64,000 bases of DNA from Paragorgia papillata. Its lineage: Eukaryota > Cnidaria > Anthozoa > Scleralcyonacea > Coralliidae. A program made the translations under genes and the position numbers. The notes beneath the pieces were generated by a model. The model was not told where the DNA came from. It worked only from the letters and a program-made list of their open reading frames with translations, and searched no databases. Positions 45,719 to 57,629 of the stretch are shown here, piece after piece. The stretch spans positions 6,117,001 through 6,181,000 of the forward strand of contig JAWNZC010000087.1 in the NCBI GenBank assembly GCA_035771165.1, given 5' to 3'. Position 1 is the stretch's first letter; each line of letters starts with the position of its first letter.

Positions 45719-46822
45719 TTATTTTGTTTTCTTCACGTTTAGCCGCATGTTGTTCAAAGTTGTCCACTGGCTAATATAGTCCATCTCTTTCTGCAAAGAC
45801 GTATTCTGGTTGAAAGAAACAATTTCAGAAACAGTGCAATCATCGATATACTTATACATAGGCAGTGTGGGTGTTAGATCATTAATCATGACTAGAAAAA
45901 AAAGAGGACCTAATCTTGTCCCTTGAGGTACTCCGGCATGAATAGGCCTCCAAGAAGATTTGAAGGAACGAAGTTTTATGCGCTGCTGACGATTTTGCAA
46001 AAAATCCACACACCAATTCAAAAGAATTGGCGGGACATGGAGTACTCGGAGTTTCTCGATAAGGATATTATGATCTATCCTGTTAAACGCCTTTGAAAAA
46101 TCGATTAAACAGGAACGGACAAACGTCTTTGGAGTTTTTTTTTCAGTGGCAGAAAGCCATAGATGAATTAGACGAATGAGAGCATGCGTGGTAGAAGAAC
46201 CTTTGATTCCACCAAACTGGTAAGGGTCTAACTGCGGCATAATTATTGAGGACAGCCACTTGAAAACGAAACCTTCGAGCACTTTACCCAAAACAGCTGA
46301 CAAAGAAATTGGGCGTAGATCACTGTCCACAGATTGCGGTTTAGGAATCTTCGGTAGTGGTAAGACATTTGCGCATTTCCAGAGTGGAGGGATGATACTC
46401 TGACTGATTGATGAATTGAAGATTGTACATATAGGATTGCTGATAACTGAGGCAAGGTTTTTCAAGTGCCAGTTAGGGATTTCGTCCGGGCCATTCGATT
46501 TACGTTCTTTAATTGACAGGAGAGCTTGTTCAACAGCTTGGGGTTTGATAATATACTCCTCATTAATATGGGGAACAGGAACTGGTGTATACGTCAGCGG
46601 TGGAATCTCATCAGCAACTTTACTAAAAGAATCGCTGATTACTTCTGCTAGATCTAAACCTCTAGTAATAGAACCATCCACAGTCATGCTAGAAAATCTT
46701 TTTGTTTTCGAAAGGCCAGACATTTGTTTGATACTGACCCACCACTTTTTAGGATTAGATTCTTTCAATTTACTAACACAATTTTGGTAGTAACGTCGAC
46801 GTGTCGATTTGCAAAGTTTCAT
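45719..46822 (-). pseudogene. LINE reverse transcriptase core
   Basis: The domain shows GPDEIPNWHLKNLAS, LRPISLSAVLGKVLEGFV, IDFSKAFNRIDHNIL, AGVPQGTRLGPLFFLVMIND and the catalytic box YIDD (in KYIDDCTVSE). All RT blocks are present in one 367-residue frame. It is cut off by the TAA at its 3' end. Confidence 0.9.
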
Positions 46823-46898
46823 AACCTTGTTGCGATAAAAATTATACTCGTGTTGGCGACCGCTAATCCATGCATGTTGGCGTTTAGCAATGGTTTCC

Positions 46899-47936
46899 TT
46901 AATAAGAGGAGTTGTCAGCAGGGTGACATTTAACTTGACGAACCGGGAGATGAATGTTCATTGCATCAGTTAGCACGGTATGGAATTTGTTAAATTGATC
47001 TTCACACAAGGTGAGGTTTATTAAAGAAGACCAATTCACTGCCTGAAGTGACGAGAACAATGCTTGCTTGTTAGACGCTTTGCAATCACGTCTTTGAATG
47101 CGGGAAGTTGGCAAACTCGGAGCACGTATACCAGACGGATGGAAAAGGACACACGAATGATCAGATGTACTGACAGGTGGTAAAATTTGTGGCTCGTCGT
47201 AGTAACGTGACAGTGTCGAATATGCTTGACCTAAAATGTTATTACCGCGTGTCGCTTTGGTTACAAGTTTCTTTAGCTTGAAGGAAGAGCGTAAACTACC
47301 CGGCTTAAATTGATTAAAATCACCAACGACGAAGATAGCAGAATTAGGATAAGCACTAAGGGCAGTATCAAGACAATCGAACAGATGCGTGCGAAGTTCG
47401 TTATCATCATTTTTAGGTGGATGGTAAACAGAGCCTAAAATAGTAGAGTTAATGCCCCTTGGTAAGCGATGTGGTTTAAGAAGAAACCATTGAGTTTCAA
47501 AATTGGGATCATTTAGATCGTGTAATCAAATAAAATTTATCCTTGAGTTGATAAAAGTACAAAGACCACCCCCGCGTGCATCGTTAGGTCTATCCCTGCG
47601 ACAGGTCAAAAAGCCAGTTATGTTTACAAATTCTTCAGTCACGCACGACGTCAACCATGTCTCCGTAATAACAGCGATGTCACATTCATTCACAATAATC
47701 GATCCACTAAGGTCATCACATTTATTAACCATAGAGCGAGTATTACACAGAAACACCTTCGGGAACGAATAACCCTTCGATATACTTCGGATAGATGGAA
47801 CAGAGGCATCTTGAGAAAATATTGATAACAAAGATTGACATGGCTGATTCGGCAAAGAGACTTGAATATTTAATAAGTTATTAACATTAGGTCTAGATGA
47901 AAACTTCTTCGGTTCACGAAGGCGAAAGGCGACCAC
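46899..47936 (-). pseudogene. LINE apurinic-type endonuclease and linker (disrupted)
   Basis: FLCNTRSMVNKCDDL and CDIAVITETWL give the first APE-type endonuclease motifs (Asn, Glu), and CRRDRPNDARGGGLCTFI the next. The frame breaks near 47520. The rest of the domain is in other frames, down to a linker (LTLCEDQFNKFHTVLTDAMN) at 46899-47114. Confidence 0.8.
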
Positions 47937-48470
47937 AGGAATCGAAAATGGTCGAACTAAGTTCTTTGGTTTACCTCCTCTGGTACCACGGTATCAAGCC
48001 AAGAGACCATGCGTTCTGAGCGTGGACCAGGTTGAGGCAGAAACAGGAAACCTCCGATGTTCGATAAGACTGGACGGCTTCCACCAAAATCTCAATGAAA
48101 GTAGCGTACTTCTCGAATAATTCAACTTGATACCACTCATATAGAATCATCCAAAGGACATACAACAACAATCACGTCAAAAGACGCTTAAAATTACAAA
48201 AGATAAGCTACAAGTGTGCAAACACATCAGAGCTACCAAACAAGCAGCCGCTTCACATGGGCGCTAATATACATATGGAAGGATGCTGAGATAAAGATGC
48301 TTGCTGGGCTTGTATTGCCACTTTCAATTCTGCCATTTCAGTCTTCACTTCTTCCGGCGTAGTCTGAGATTTCCTGCTTTACTTCTTTCTTGGCTATCTC
48401 CTTTTCTGGTTCTGTAGAAGTATCAGATGTGGTCATGTTTACTCTGGGGCTCTTTAGACGCGAGTTGGCA

Positions 48471-49244
48471 TTAATCTTGCTTTGTCGGTCTGTTTCTGCA
48501 GACGCTGCAATATTCATTGCTCAAAAAACGTTTCATCTGTGACTGTGGCATCTTGTAGGTAGGGTCGTAATTTGGATCGCACACTTTCATCTTGGATACC
48601 AGTCTCCACGGTATGAAGGAGCAAACTTTGCACCAAATTGGGATCATACTTTTCATACCATATTTTGATGCAAATAATATTTTCTGTTGGAGGCCCTGGG
48701 CTCTCTGATGAGGAAATTTGGGGGGCTTTCTTTGGGCTCTTGTACCAGACTGGCAAGCTGTTTATATAATAATGTCGCATTCTTTTCTTGAAAATGTGCT
48801 CGCAGGATTCCTCGAAGCTTTGCCAAAGGTAATTCAAAAAGAGTCTCCAAATAACTCCTTAATTGTATGCTTGGGTTTATTGCTCTGATCACAGCATCAC
48901 AAATTTCAGTCTCAGAATACCCTCTATGGACAGCATTATCAATTTGTCGCTGACAAAAAGACTGACAAAAGTAAGTTTATCCTGTTGGCCGCTTGTCCAA
49001 TCTGCTCATTGATCTTCAGTACCCTTCGTAAAGCTTGGTGTAAGCTTCCTTCAGCTTCGGTAACGGATGATTTTGATTTTGATCTTTGGCAGGGGGCCCT
49101 TAATAATGCTGGCAGGCATGTTTCAATATCACTGGGTATTTGCAGAACCACAGCCAGTTTAAATAATTGTTGCTTCTTCAGTTGACATATCTTCGCTTCG
49201 ATGTTCAGTTGTAGGTCTTCGATTTCGTTCCGAGTTATTTCCAT
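48471..49244 (-). pseudogene. Gypsy gag fragments
   Basis: Overlapping minus frames carry gag-like helices: MEITRNEIEDLQLNIEAKIC near the 5' end, SIQLRSYLETLFELPLAKLR, and NLVQSLLLHTVETGIQDESV. Several frameshifts are present. The 5' end is about 70 bp from the 5' LTR, the expected leader length. Confidence 0.65.
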
Positions 49245-49290
49245 GGCGAGTTGATTATATTAACTTTCCTTCTCGTTTCTTAGTCTTCAC

Positions 49291-49312
49291 GGATCCCAGC
49301 GCAGCCACCAAA
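49291..49312 (-). promoter_or_regulatory. Candidate gypsy primer binding site
   Basis: On the minus strand the bases just inside the 5' LTR read TTTGGTGGCTGCGCTGGGATCC. The TGG after a short spacer fits pairing to a tRNA CCA end (ATCCCAGCGCAGCCACCA). I could not assign the tRNA. Confidence 0.5.
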
Positions 49313-49499
49313 TGTTAACCAGCCTCCACACATGACACAACACGTACTTTTATTATAAACTTTTAGCACACTTGAACACACTGTGTTTTCTTTCTGAAAA
49401 GTAAACTTGACAACAACCACACGACCCCCCGCAACACACTTCCAGTTCACCTGACTGGACACAGGGGTCCCATAAGAAAGCCGATTTACATGCCTAACA
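49313..49499 (-). repeat. Gypsy 5' LTR (187 bp)
   Basis: TG...CA ends are intact. It differs from the left LTR by scattered substitutions and a few indels, so the insertion is not recent. Confidence 0.88.
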
Positions 49500-49641
49500 T
49501 ATACAGTAGCAGCATAGTTAGTTCCATATTTTGCTAATTGAAGGAATTTACATCTGGGTAGTATATACAATTTTAAGTAGGTGAACATAAATATCAGTTA
49601 ATATTATATTTATACTTTCTTTTTCGTATTTCTTTTTCTAG

Positions 49642-49745
49642 CACATGTTTCAGAAAGATTTCCAATAAAGGCGGCAATGGCACAGAAGTGCAAAGATGCG
49701 AGAAATGCTACAGAGGCCAGGAAGACAAAAGCAGGAAAAGTTTAA
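49642..49745 (+). CDS. BEN-like host gene, last exon
   Basis: The exon follows acceptor ttctttttctag and enters in phase 1, exactly as exon 6 ends. The joined frame continues HVSERFPIKAAMAQKCKDAR and ends in a short basic tail (KTKAGKV) at TAA. 'HV..RFP' is the closing strand/helix pattern of BEN domains. The phase match across the gypsy element is good evidence that this is one gene. Confidence 0.72.
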
Positions 49746-50224
49746 CTTGGACACACAGTTTGTTATATCATATACATAAATTATATATTTTTTTATAAAA
49801 TTAGTTTTTATGTAATATTTAAAACGCGACTACGAGTGTTTTGAATAGCTTCAAAAACGCCGACAATAGATTTGCTAATTAGGATGACATTTTATATAAA
49901 ATTTCACGTTCATTAGGATTCTTTATATAAAATTTCAAGTTAGTTAATATTCATAATAGTTTTGTCAGGTATAAAATACTTGCACATGATCAAATACATG
50001 CATATTAGTGGACAATTTGATTCAGGAATATTAATGAGTTTTTGAAATATTGTTAATTTTATTATTAAAGTGTCATATTTGTAACCTTTGCATCAGCTCC
50101 ATCATTATTGAAATAATAGAATTTTATTTATGATTACATTGTCTTGTTTTTTTGCATAAGTTACCAACTGCATGCATGAATTTTTCATGTGTACTGTATA
50201 CAAATATATGCAAGTACAGTCACA

Positions 50225-50400
50225 TGTGTATCAATTTTGAAACATGCGAAATCACTTACATGTGAAAAAAAAAAAATATTTGTTTCACATGTTATTTTGA
50301 AACATGTGAAATTAATAATATGTGAAAATTAACATGTAATCTCATGTGAGGAATCACATGTTTCAAAATAACATGTGAATATTCACATATTATGTGAGAG
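50225..50400. repeat. Cluster of ACATGTGA/TCACATGT palindromic words
   Basis: At least nine copies of CACATGT, ACATGTGA or near variants occur within 175 bp on both strands, including gaaacatgtgaaatt and tttcaaaataacatgtgaa in inverted pairs. They form a compact foldback-like block. It may be a small MITE or a bHLH-type (CATGTG) site cluster. Confidence 0.65.
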
Positions 50401-51043
50401 GGAGAGTGGCAAGGTTCACTGCTGGGATACTCACTAATGAACCTTACCGATTTAGCTATTGTTATATTAATTCTTAAACATTGTTGATATATTGCTTTTT
50501 CTTACTGAGAAGAATTTTCTGAAGTAGCTCTTACTCTGAACTGCTCATTTGTACGAATATTTCATTTGGTGTTTGGCATTGGGGAGAATTTTCCATTAGA
50601 GTTGGTTGTGCATTGCATTTGTTAGTTTCATTTGGATGGGTTTGGCATTTGGGGGAATTTTGCATCCGGACGATTTTTGCATTCGAGTATACCAAGATTC
50701 TTTGCAAACCGGGTGGTCGAAACGCGTGACGATGCACGAGAAGCTTGTGTGGACTTAAATTTTTGCTTTCTGTTACTAAAATGACTAATGTGGAAAGACA
50801 ACTGTGAAGTACGCACCACATTTAGCCTTCGATACAGTCTTTGCTTCAGCTTTGGATTCAATTATTGCATCTTATTGCGAAGTTATCTTCATATTCATCA
50901 GGTGGTCGCTGTTACAGAATTACATACAAAACCACAATATTTTCAGACGCTACTCGATAGGATTTCTCTAAATTTACTTATGTTATAGAGAATTTCATGC
51001 ATTTACATTTAGTATAAGTTTGCAGAGTAGCATAGACCTATTA

Positions 51044-51355
51044 TGAACGACTCAGGGAAGCTTTAAACAAGTTGCGGTACGACGTCATGAACAAGTCTGA
51101 CCGGCCGTTTGAGTTGAATATTTCAGATAAAATCCCAGATGAAAACACAATTTACTCACGCGCTAGTCTATAAGATTAAATTTGCATATGTTGTAATTAT
51201 ATGCTAAATAAAGAGCATAAAATCCTGCACAACATTTGTATATTTAAATATATCCTATAGAACAGCGTGTGAGAAAATTATATAACTCCACCACCGCATC
51301 AATCGTATTAATGACGCCGCGCGGCAATTTGTTTAAAATTTTCCTGAGTCGTTCA
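51044..51355. mobile_element. MITE with TA target duplication (312 bp)
   Basis: The ends TGAACGACTCAGG and the complement are 13-bp perfect inverted repeats, and more distal positions (tttaaacaa) also match. TA lies directly outside both (51042-51043, 51356-51357), as for Tc1/mariner-type elements. No coding capacity. Confidence 0.8.
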
Positions 51356-51357
51356 TA

Positions 51358-52885
51358 TTTAGTATTTCCCGAGGGGGAGTAGGTTAGTTGTATGGTTTGC
51401 CTAATTATCTTCTGTGAATGGCTGGCGTGTTCGTCTGCTGCTTAACAGAATCCTTGAAGTGCACCTTATATTCAGAATGGCGGTGACAGAGCAGAGCGTG
51501 TGCTCATTAGGACTCTTTTGAAACTACACCTTACATTCTCGACTAATATTAAAGACTATTATGCCTTTCAAGAGAGATCACAGCCCGATATATTCCAAGT
51601 AGTACCCTTCGTTAAATCAACCATTGTTTACTCAGCTGTCGTTTAAAGATCGTCGATGCACTGATGATCGTACATACGGAGTCAAATCGTAATATGTTTT
51701 CTGGCCTGAAAAACCGCAAAAAAAACGCCGTCTCCAGGTTACTTGAACTTACACGCATAATTTATTTTATTTATACTTTCATTTCCAGGTGGTACCTATT
51801 ACAAAAACGACAACTCTTGTAGGGTTACGGGCGTTTGGGGCATTTACGACAACCAAATTCAATCAAACTTGTGGCTCTTACTTGCCGTTAAATACCATTA
51901 GGTTCCCGGATGTGACTTAGCATTCTACGCCATGATACAGTGTTGTAAATTATTATGCTTTATGTTTATTCCTTTTTTGATCTTCTCCAAAATTATCGGC
52001 AACAGTAACATTATAGTATCACGAGCAAATAGTGTTTTCGTTCTATTTTTTTATGCCACGTTCTTTTTTTCTAGGTTACAATATTTACACATATCAACCA
52101 GCATACCTCTCGACCGTTATCCCAAAAATCATGGCGGAAAGATTCCAATGCATGTCATTCTGGATTATTTGCAATGGTCAGCCATTGTTAGTTTTCAGTA
52201 AAACTGAAAAAGGAAAGAATTCTCAGCAGCAATATATTAACTTGATTTGTAGTTCTTTTCGAATGGTTGAGCTGCCTCTCATTCGAGTTTCGAAAGAATA
52301 TACGGTATGTAAAATTAAAATAGTGACACTTTTACAATATTATAAATAATTTTACGTCGTTAAATTTAGAATTTTGCTACATTGCACTGTGTGAATGATT
52401 GAAAACTTGGTCGAGCTTTTGTACTAAAAAAGATATACAGTAGCAGATTTTCTTTAAATTTGTTCTATTTTACATTGCCTAATTTCTTTATTTTTTCTAG
52501 AAATTACTTAAAACTCTAGCCAAAATTATTTGCATTCTCTGCTGCCGTTGACGATTAGCGCTTGTTGCAATGACTTTGAATTTGGATGTCTGAATAAAAT
52601 TATTTGAAACTAGCAATTTTGAGATTAGTAAAGAAAAACTAATTTAGACGCAGCTATTCTGCGCAATTTCTTAAAAAATTTCACAAAACACGTTTCTGTA
52701 TGAATGGAAAGTAGAGCATAATTATATAATTATGTCAAGTGTAGAGTAGTCACGCAATTTGAGTAGAATTGCCTGTGTCCGACCTCTAAGTTTAAAAGCG
52801 CGTATCCATTTCATCCAATACAAATAACTTGACATAGTTATATGTCACTATATTACATCGTCAAACTTATTAATAATTGATCTGG
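51358..52885. other. Unannotated sequence
   Basis: The frame at 52032-52349 follows a plausible acceptor (tttttttctag near 52073) but I see no domain and no partner exon. No repeat structure stands out. Confidence 0.35.
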
Positions 52886-53755
52886 CTATTAACCCTATCT
52901 AGACTGGGCTTTTTTTTTGGTCTTCTGGGGTTGGGGGGGGGGGGGGGGCTAAAGTACCCGCGGTTAATATCTCAGAAAGTATTTACGCTATCGAAGTGAA
53001 ACTTGTTATGCTAATAGAACATTCAAAAAATATTTCAATTTTTAATTGGTGTCACCCCAGATGTTACGAATCTATTACGTCATTGGTGACGTCATACCTA
53101 AAAATACAACAAAGTGAAATACAGCCAAATAATAGACAAGAAAAACTCTCAATTTATTTTTTTATTATTACTGTAGTAAGAGCGAGTACAAACATGATAA
53201 AACTATAAAACTTAAAAATTTAGGAAGAATGTGGTTTATTTTTTGGTTTATGCCCGTCGTTGTGATAAGAAGGTAAATGTTATATTCATTAATCAAGCTT
53301 TATTGTTCTATTTTCTATCTTTATGCATTATCTGAAGTATCTTATGAGCATCCGTAACTTTAAAAGCAATTCATCGTAAATATTCAATTGATGACGTCAA
53401 TGTATGACGTCATTGTTCGGCCAACTTGGATTCCGCTATATTGGAATTGTGCCGTCACTAGACGAACTTCAAAAACACAAAATTCATGGAATTATATTAA
53501 AAATACTAAAGTTAATCAAATACACCAAAATAAAACAAAAAGAACTTAATTAAGCCAGAATTTCGAAATTTTTGCCACAAACGTCATCAAAAACGTGGTT
53601 GCTATGAACACTAATCAGTGTAAAAAGATTTATACACACGGAATTGTTCCTCAACACTAGGTATGAAAAGTCACAAAATTTCGTTCATTTATTTTTAATA
53701 ATCAAAAGTTACGGGCACTATCCGTTCCTTCCCCCAGTCTAGTTAGGGTTAACGA
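52886..53755. mobile_element. MITE (about 870 bp) with TAACCCTA(T)CTAGACTGGG ends
   Basis: The left end ttaaccctatctagactggg and right end cccagtctagttagggttaa are inverted repeats with one or two mismatches. A poly-G run (52933-52949) lies near the left end. A second, inverted copy sits at about 56560-57625. No coding frame. The target duplication may be TTAA or TA, which cannot be distinguished from the TIR. Confidence 0.75.
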
Positions 53756-54254
53756 AAGCAAGCAGCACAATTTGTCACATGGAGGAGAATTGATATACGG
53801 TAGAGAAACCACATAATTTTGTTATCCAATCAAGTAATATCTTGAGATCCTCTGCATTATGATAGCCAAAGAAGACACAAATGAAAAAGCCGTGTACTTT
53901 AATATTAGTTTGGAGTCAGATCGAAGAAAAATATTTTCATTGAACTTTCTTAGTAGAACAGGCAATATAGTTAAAATGTGTTTTGTTATACCGATCAAGC
54001 TGTTATTGCTGTTTCTTCCTTGAAGTCTTAGTATATGTTTTCGCTGTTGAGAGGGGGTTTTCTCAGGCTCTCGCTCCTCCAATGTGAGAACAAGGCTGCA
54101 CTATGAAAATGCGTAATATCACGGGGGAATGTTGCCAAACGTGTAGGATATTAATAGCAATTATTGCTTCTCAAAGCTTGACATTGTTGATGTGAATATT
54201 AACTACAGTCAATAGGTTACATGGTAAGTCATGTGATTCAATAATAAATATTTT

Positions 54255-54640
54255 TTGGAGGTCGATTACATGGAGATTTTCAGCCAGGGCTGAAACAAAA
54301 ATTTTAATCAATATACACGTAGGAAATGGAAGAATTTTTGTTTTGCGATTGCGTCATGAACGATCGACACCGTTTACACGCTTATTTCAGCCTGGGCTGA
54401 AAAATTTGAGCGATTACATGGGCTATTTTAGCTCAGTTGACCGGTCTGAAAATTCCAACCCGGCTAACGCGACCCCGGCTGAACTTTCAAACCGGGTTAA
54501 ACTTTGAGCCGTGGCTGAAATTTTTCCCATGTACGTATTACTAGGATTCAATAAGAAGACCGGGTTAAAATTTTTGCCCGGTTAACCGGGTTGAAATTTC
54601 AACTCGGGCCGGAAATCTCCATGTAATCGGCCCCGTAGTG
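54255..54640. mobile_element. MITE with CGATTACATGGAGAT ends and CCGGGTTAA-type sub-repeats
   Basis: The left end gaggtcgattacatggagattt and right end aaatctccatgtaatcggcccc are inverted repeats. The interior is built of short related words (ccgggttaaa, cagcctgggctgaaa) on both strands. It is non-coding. I have seen this architecture in several invertebrate genomes. Confidence 0.75.
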
Positions 54641-55254
54641 TGCCTAAATTGTGGAAATGATGACCTGCGTTATTTGTTTTTTTTAATCCAAGTTTTGTAT
54701 AATGTATAATGTATAATGTCAATTAACTATTTTTTAATTACCATTATGTAAAAGATATAATAGGACTTTGAATTTTTATCGTGATGACGTAACTAGATGG
54801 ACAGCCTTTACTAAATAAAGATATTAAAGTCGAGAAATATTAAAGTGTTAATATTTTATAAAGTATGACTGAAACAAAAACAAAGATAGATACATTGGAA
54901 ATTGAGTATTTGCCTTACTGAAAACATTTTTTATAGTTACCAAAGAAACACACTTTGTTCCAGACCCATGTACTCTCTTTCTATAAAATGCAAGTTATGA
55001 GGCCGCAATTATAGATTTTGTTGGTGAAGTATATATAGCCTTCTCTGCAGGCAACTCTGAAGGCTGGGGACAAGAATCGAAAAAAATATTTTGAAGAGTT
55101 GCCTGCCAAAACTCGATATAAGTGGACCACCGAATGTGACCTTTGTTGACCAGCAACTGGAAGTTTGGACCGGGGTGGGACAGTAGCATTATCACACTTA
55201 GTGGTGTCCCGAAGTTACGCCAAACAATAAACAGCTACGTGGAGAAGACTAAGA

Positions 55255-55640
55255 CTCCGTTCACACGAAGCCGGTACGAAATGAAACCGTAACGAAATCG
55301 TTACTGTTAGGCCTTGCGTTCACGCGATACCGGCATGAAATGACATGAAACCGTAATGCTAACCGTAACGATATGAAACCGTAACGAAATTATTCCTTTA
55401 TCGGCATCGTCTGAACACCTTACCGTAATGATTTCATCACGGTTTTACAAAACTTTTTTCTCTGCTTAAAAATACGGGCTAAAAGAAGAGTGATGGCAGG
55501 AATTTAATAGAGATGGAGTTAACTAAAGTGTAAAAGTAGTAACGGAATGGAATGATACCGGTACCGTGTAAACAGTTTCCTACCGTGATGATTTTATACC
55601 GGCATGATTTCGTACCGGCATTGTGTAAACGGGGTCAAAA
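55255..55640. mobile_element. MITE with CCGTTCACACGAAGCCGGTACGAAAT-like ends
   Basis: The left end ccggtacgaaatgaaac and right end gatttcgtaccgg are inverted, with imperfect outer ends (gactccgttcacac, gtgtaaacggggtc). The interior repeats gaaaccgtaacgaaat several times. It is non-coding. Confidence 0.75.
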
Positions 55641-55751
55641 TGACCAGGATGCTCTTGTTAAAAGAACATAACATGCATATTTAATAATTGACCTGATGAC
55701 TTTAAACTGGCCGGCAAAACGTTAAGCCAAGTCGACGAACCGCAGAATAAG

Positions 55752-55755
<4 letters not shown>

Positions 55756-55800
<45 letters not shown>
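55756..55800. repeat. (AT)n microsatellite
   Basis: A nearly pure TA run, about 40 bp. Confidence 0.92.
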
Positions 55801-55802
<2 letters not shown>

Positions 55803-55871
55803 ACATACAAAGTGTTGTTCGCGAAATGTCGAAAAGTGCTCAGTGCTCAATACCGTAAAGATAAAGCGAAT

Positions 55872-55977
55872 ATACTATAAGTGGGCTTACCTCAAATGTT
55901 GATGGTCGCTACTGTCAGTTTCAAGTCAGTTTCACAGTGGCGACCATCAACATTTGAGGTAAGCCCACTTATAGTAT
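55872..55977. repeat. Perfect 38-bp-arm hairpin with 30-base loop
   Basis: The left arm 55872-55909 and right arm 55940-55977 are exact complements (for example gtgggcttacctcaaatgtt and aacatttgaggtaagcccac). A perfect pairing of this length is either a very young foldback or under selection for a hairpin RNA. Confidence 0.9.
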
Positions 55978-56559
55978 AAATATATACAACGGCACCGCTC
56001 CACAACTCTGCCGAAGTACTTAAGTAGCATATATATTGGTATACGTTTATAATCACAGAATATATATTTGCTTGAGTTAAAAACAGCAGAAAGCCTTTGA
56101 TCCGATCAGCCTTTGTACCGAAAATATCAAAGCGTCTACAATTTGAAAACAAGTGGAAATAATTGTTACTATTTCAAACGTAATTTTCTTGGCAGTTTGT
56201 TGAAAGCCGTATGTTGAAAGACCTGTAGGTTTTGAGTGAGGTTTTAACCTGTCGATTTAGGTTGAATATTTATAAAATACGTTACATTTGATGTACTATT
56301 TTCAACGATTAACTGACCTGACTTGTTGTCAAATAATTTAAATTCACGGGTTTCTTGGATCAAATGTCAAGGAATTTTGTCTACAGCGGTTCGTGAAGAA
56401 ATACTTCACTGGAAAGCAAGTGATGTATTTTTTCCTGTATTACAATGAACCTTTAATTACGCTAGTGAAACTCTGCTAAATTAGGCTTTAGGTTGAATCC
56501 AATTATTGTTTAAAGTAGCTCTATTGTCGCACTTTTGACAGATGGGAATTCTCTTTATC

Positions 56560-57625
56560 CTAAGTAGAAAATATTTTAAAATATTTTTTTTACCCAAATT
56601 AGTGTCGCCATAGCAACGACGTTTTTGATGACGTTTGTGTAAAAAATTTCGAAATTCTAGTTCAATTTGTTTTATTTTCTTTTTTTTTTGGAGTATTTGA
56701 TTAACTTTAGTATTTATAATATAATTCCATGAATTTTGTGTTATTGAAGTTCATCTAATGATGTCACAATTCCAATATGGCGGAATCCAAGATGGCCAAA
56801 CAATGACGTCATAGAGTGACGTCATCAATTTAATTTTTATGAAAAATTGCTTTTAAAGTTACGGATGCTCATAGGATACTTCAGATAATGATTAAAGATA
56901 GAAAATAGAACAATGAAACTTGGTTAATGAATATAACATTTACCTCCTTATCACAACAACTCACTCAACGACCATAAATAAAAAAATAAACCATTTTTTT
57001 CTAAAAGTTTTTTATTATCTTATTGCTACTGGCTCAAAATACAGTAATATTAAAATAATTGATTTGAGAGTTTTTCTTCTGTATTATTTGGCTGTATTTC
57101 ACTTGGCTGTATTTTTAAGTATGACGTCATAGATACGTAACACCTGGGGTGACACCACTGATCTCGAAATGATAGACGGAAATGAAGCCGGAAGTCACAA
57201 TTACTAAGGGACCAAGTGATGGTCTTTCTAGCGTATTCTGGCACCGATATAAACATTTTGTTGAATGAGATGCTGAACCTTTGAAAGAAAATATAGTTCA
57301 ATAGTCTTTTTTGGTACAGAAGACGTTTTAAGAAGACATAAAGACATTTTTCAGCTTGTTTGGTCCCTTACTAATTACGTATTTCTTTTGTTTAGCTGGC
57401 TTCATTTTATGAACAATGGACAATAGGTTGCACTATCCAGTCTATTATTTCGAGATCAGTGGGTGACACTAATAGAAATTAAAATATTTTTGAATGTTCT
57501 ATTAGCATACCAATTTTCACTTCGATATCATAAATACTTTCTGAGATATTATGCGCGGGCACATTCCACCCCCCCCCCCCCAACCCCAGAAAACAAAAAA
57601 AAGCCCAGTCAAGATAGAGTTAAGT
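56560..57625. mobile_element. Second, inverted copy of the 870-bp MITE, truncated and invaded
   Basis: On the minus strand 57625-56590 follows 52886-53640: the ctctatcttgactgggc end, the poly-C run, the gacgtcat words and the ccatattggaat segment. The far terminus is missing. A separate MITE at 57157-57460 interrupts it. Confidence 0.75.
57157..57460. mobile_element. Nested MITE with 9-10 bp target duplication (304 bp)
   Basis: ACTGATCTCGAAATGATAGAC and the near-complement at the other end form a 23-bp inverted repeat. The flanks are GGGTGACACC (57147-57156) and GGGTGACACT (57461-57470). The uninterrupted copy at 53050-53065 shows the empty site with a single such word. A 9-10 bp duplication fits Mutator-like elements. 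Confidence 0.88.
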
Positions 57626-57629
57626 GAAC

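Larger units (their letters stand above)
44950..48250 (-). mobile_element. Non-LTR retrotransposon (LINE) inserted in gypsy gag
   Basis: Minus-strand endonuclease, reverse transcriptase and C-terminal domains lie in order between the two parts of the gypsy gag region. The 3' end near 44950 is T-rich on the + strand, fitting an A-rich tail. Borders are approximate. The clade is CR1/L2- or RTE-like, not resolved by eye. Confidence 0.8.
38682..49499 (-). mobile_element. Ty3/gypsy LTR retrotransposon (decayed) with nested insertions
   Basis: The element is minus-oriented and bounded by two LTRs that start TGTTAACC and end in the complement, with a 4-bp TATA duplication at 38678-38681 and 49500-49503. 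Its order on the minus strand is gag, CCHC and MYND zinc motifs, protease, reverse transcriptase, RNase H and integrase, as in Ty3/gypsy. Frameshifts, a mutated catalytic motif and at least three insertions (LINE 44950-48250, MITEs at 40506-41061 and about 41987-42402) show that it is dead. It lies in the intron between BEN exons 6 and 7. Confidence 0.9.

Noticed and set aside
52032..52349. 105-aa ORF after a splice-acceptor-like sequence
   Set aside because: No domain, no partner exon and no supported start; two frames are equally open.
55690..55745. Possible hammerhead (CTGATGACTTTAAACTGGCC then CAAAACG)
   Set aside because: The GAAA core is CAAA and helix II does not pair. It shares only the CTGATGA word and proximity to an (AT)n run.
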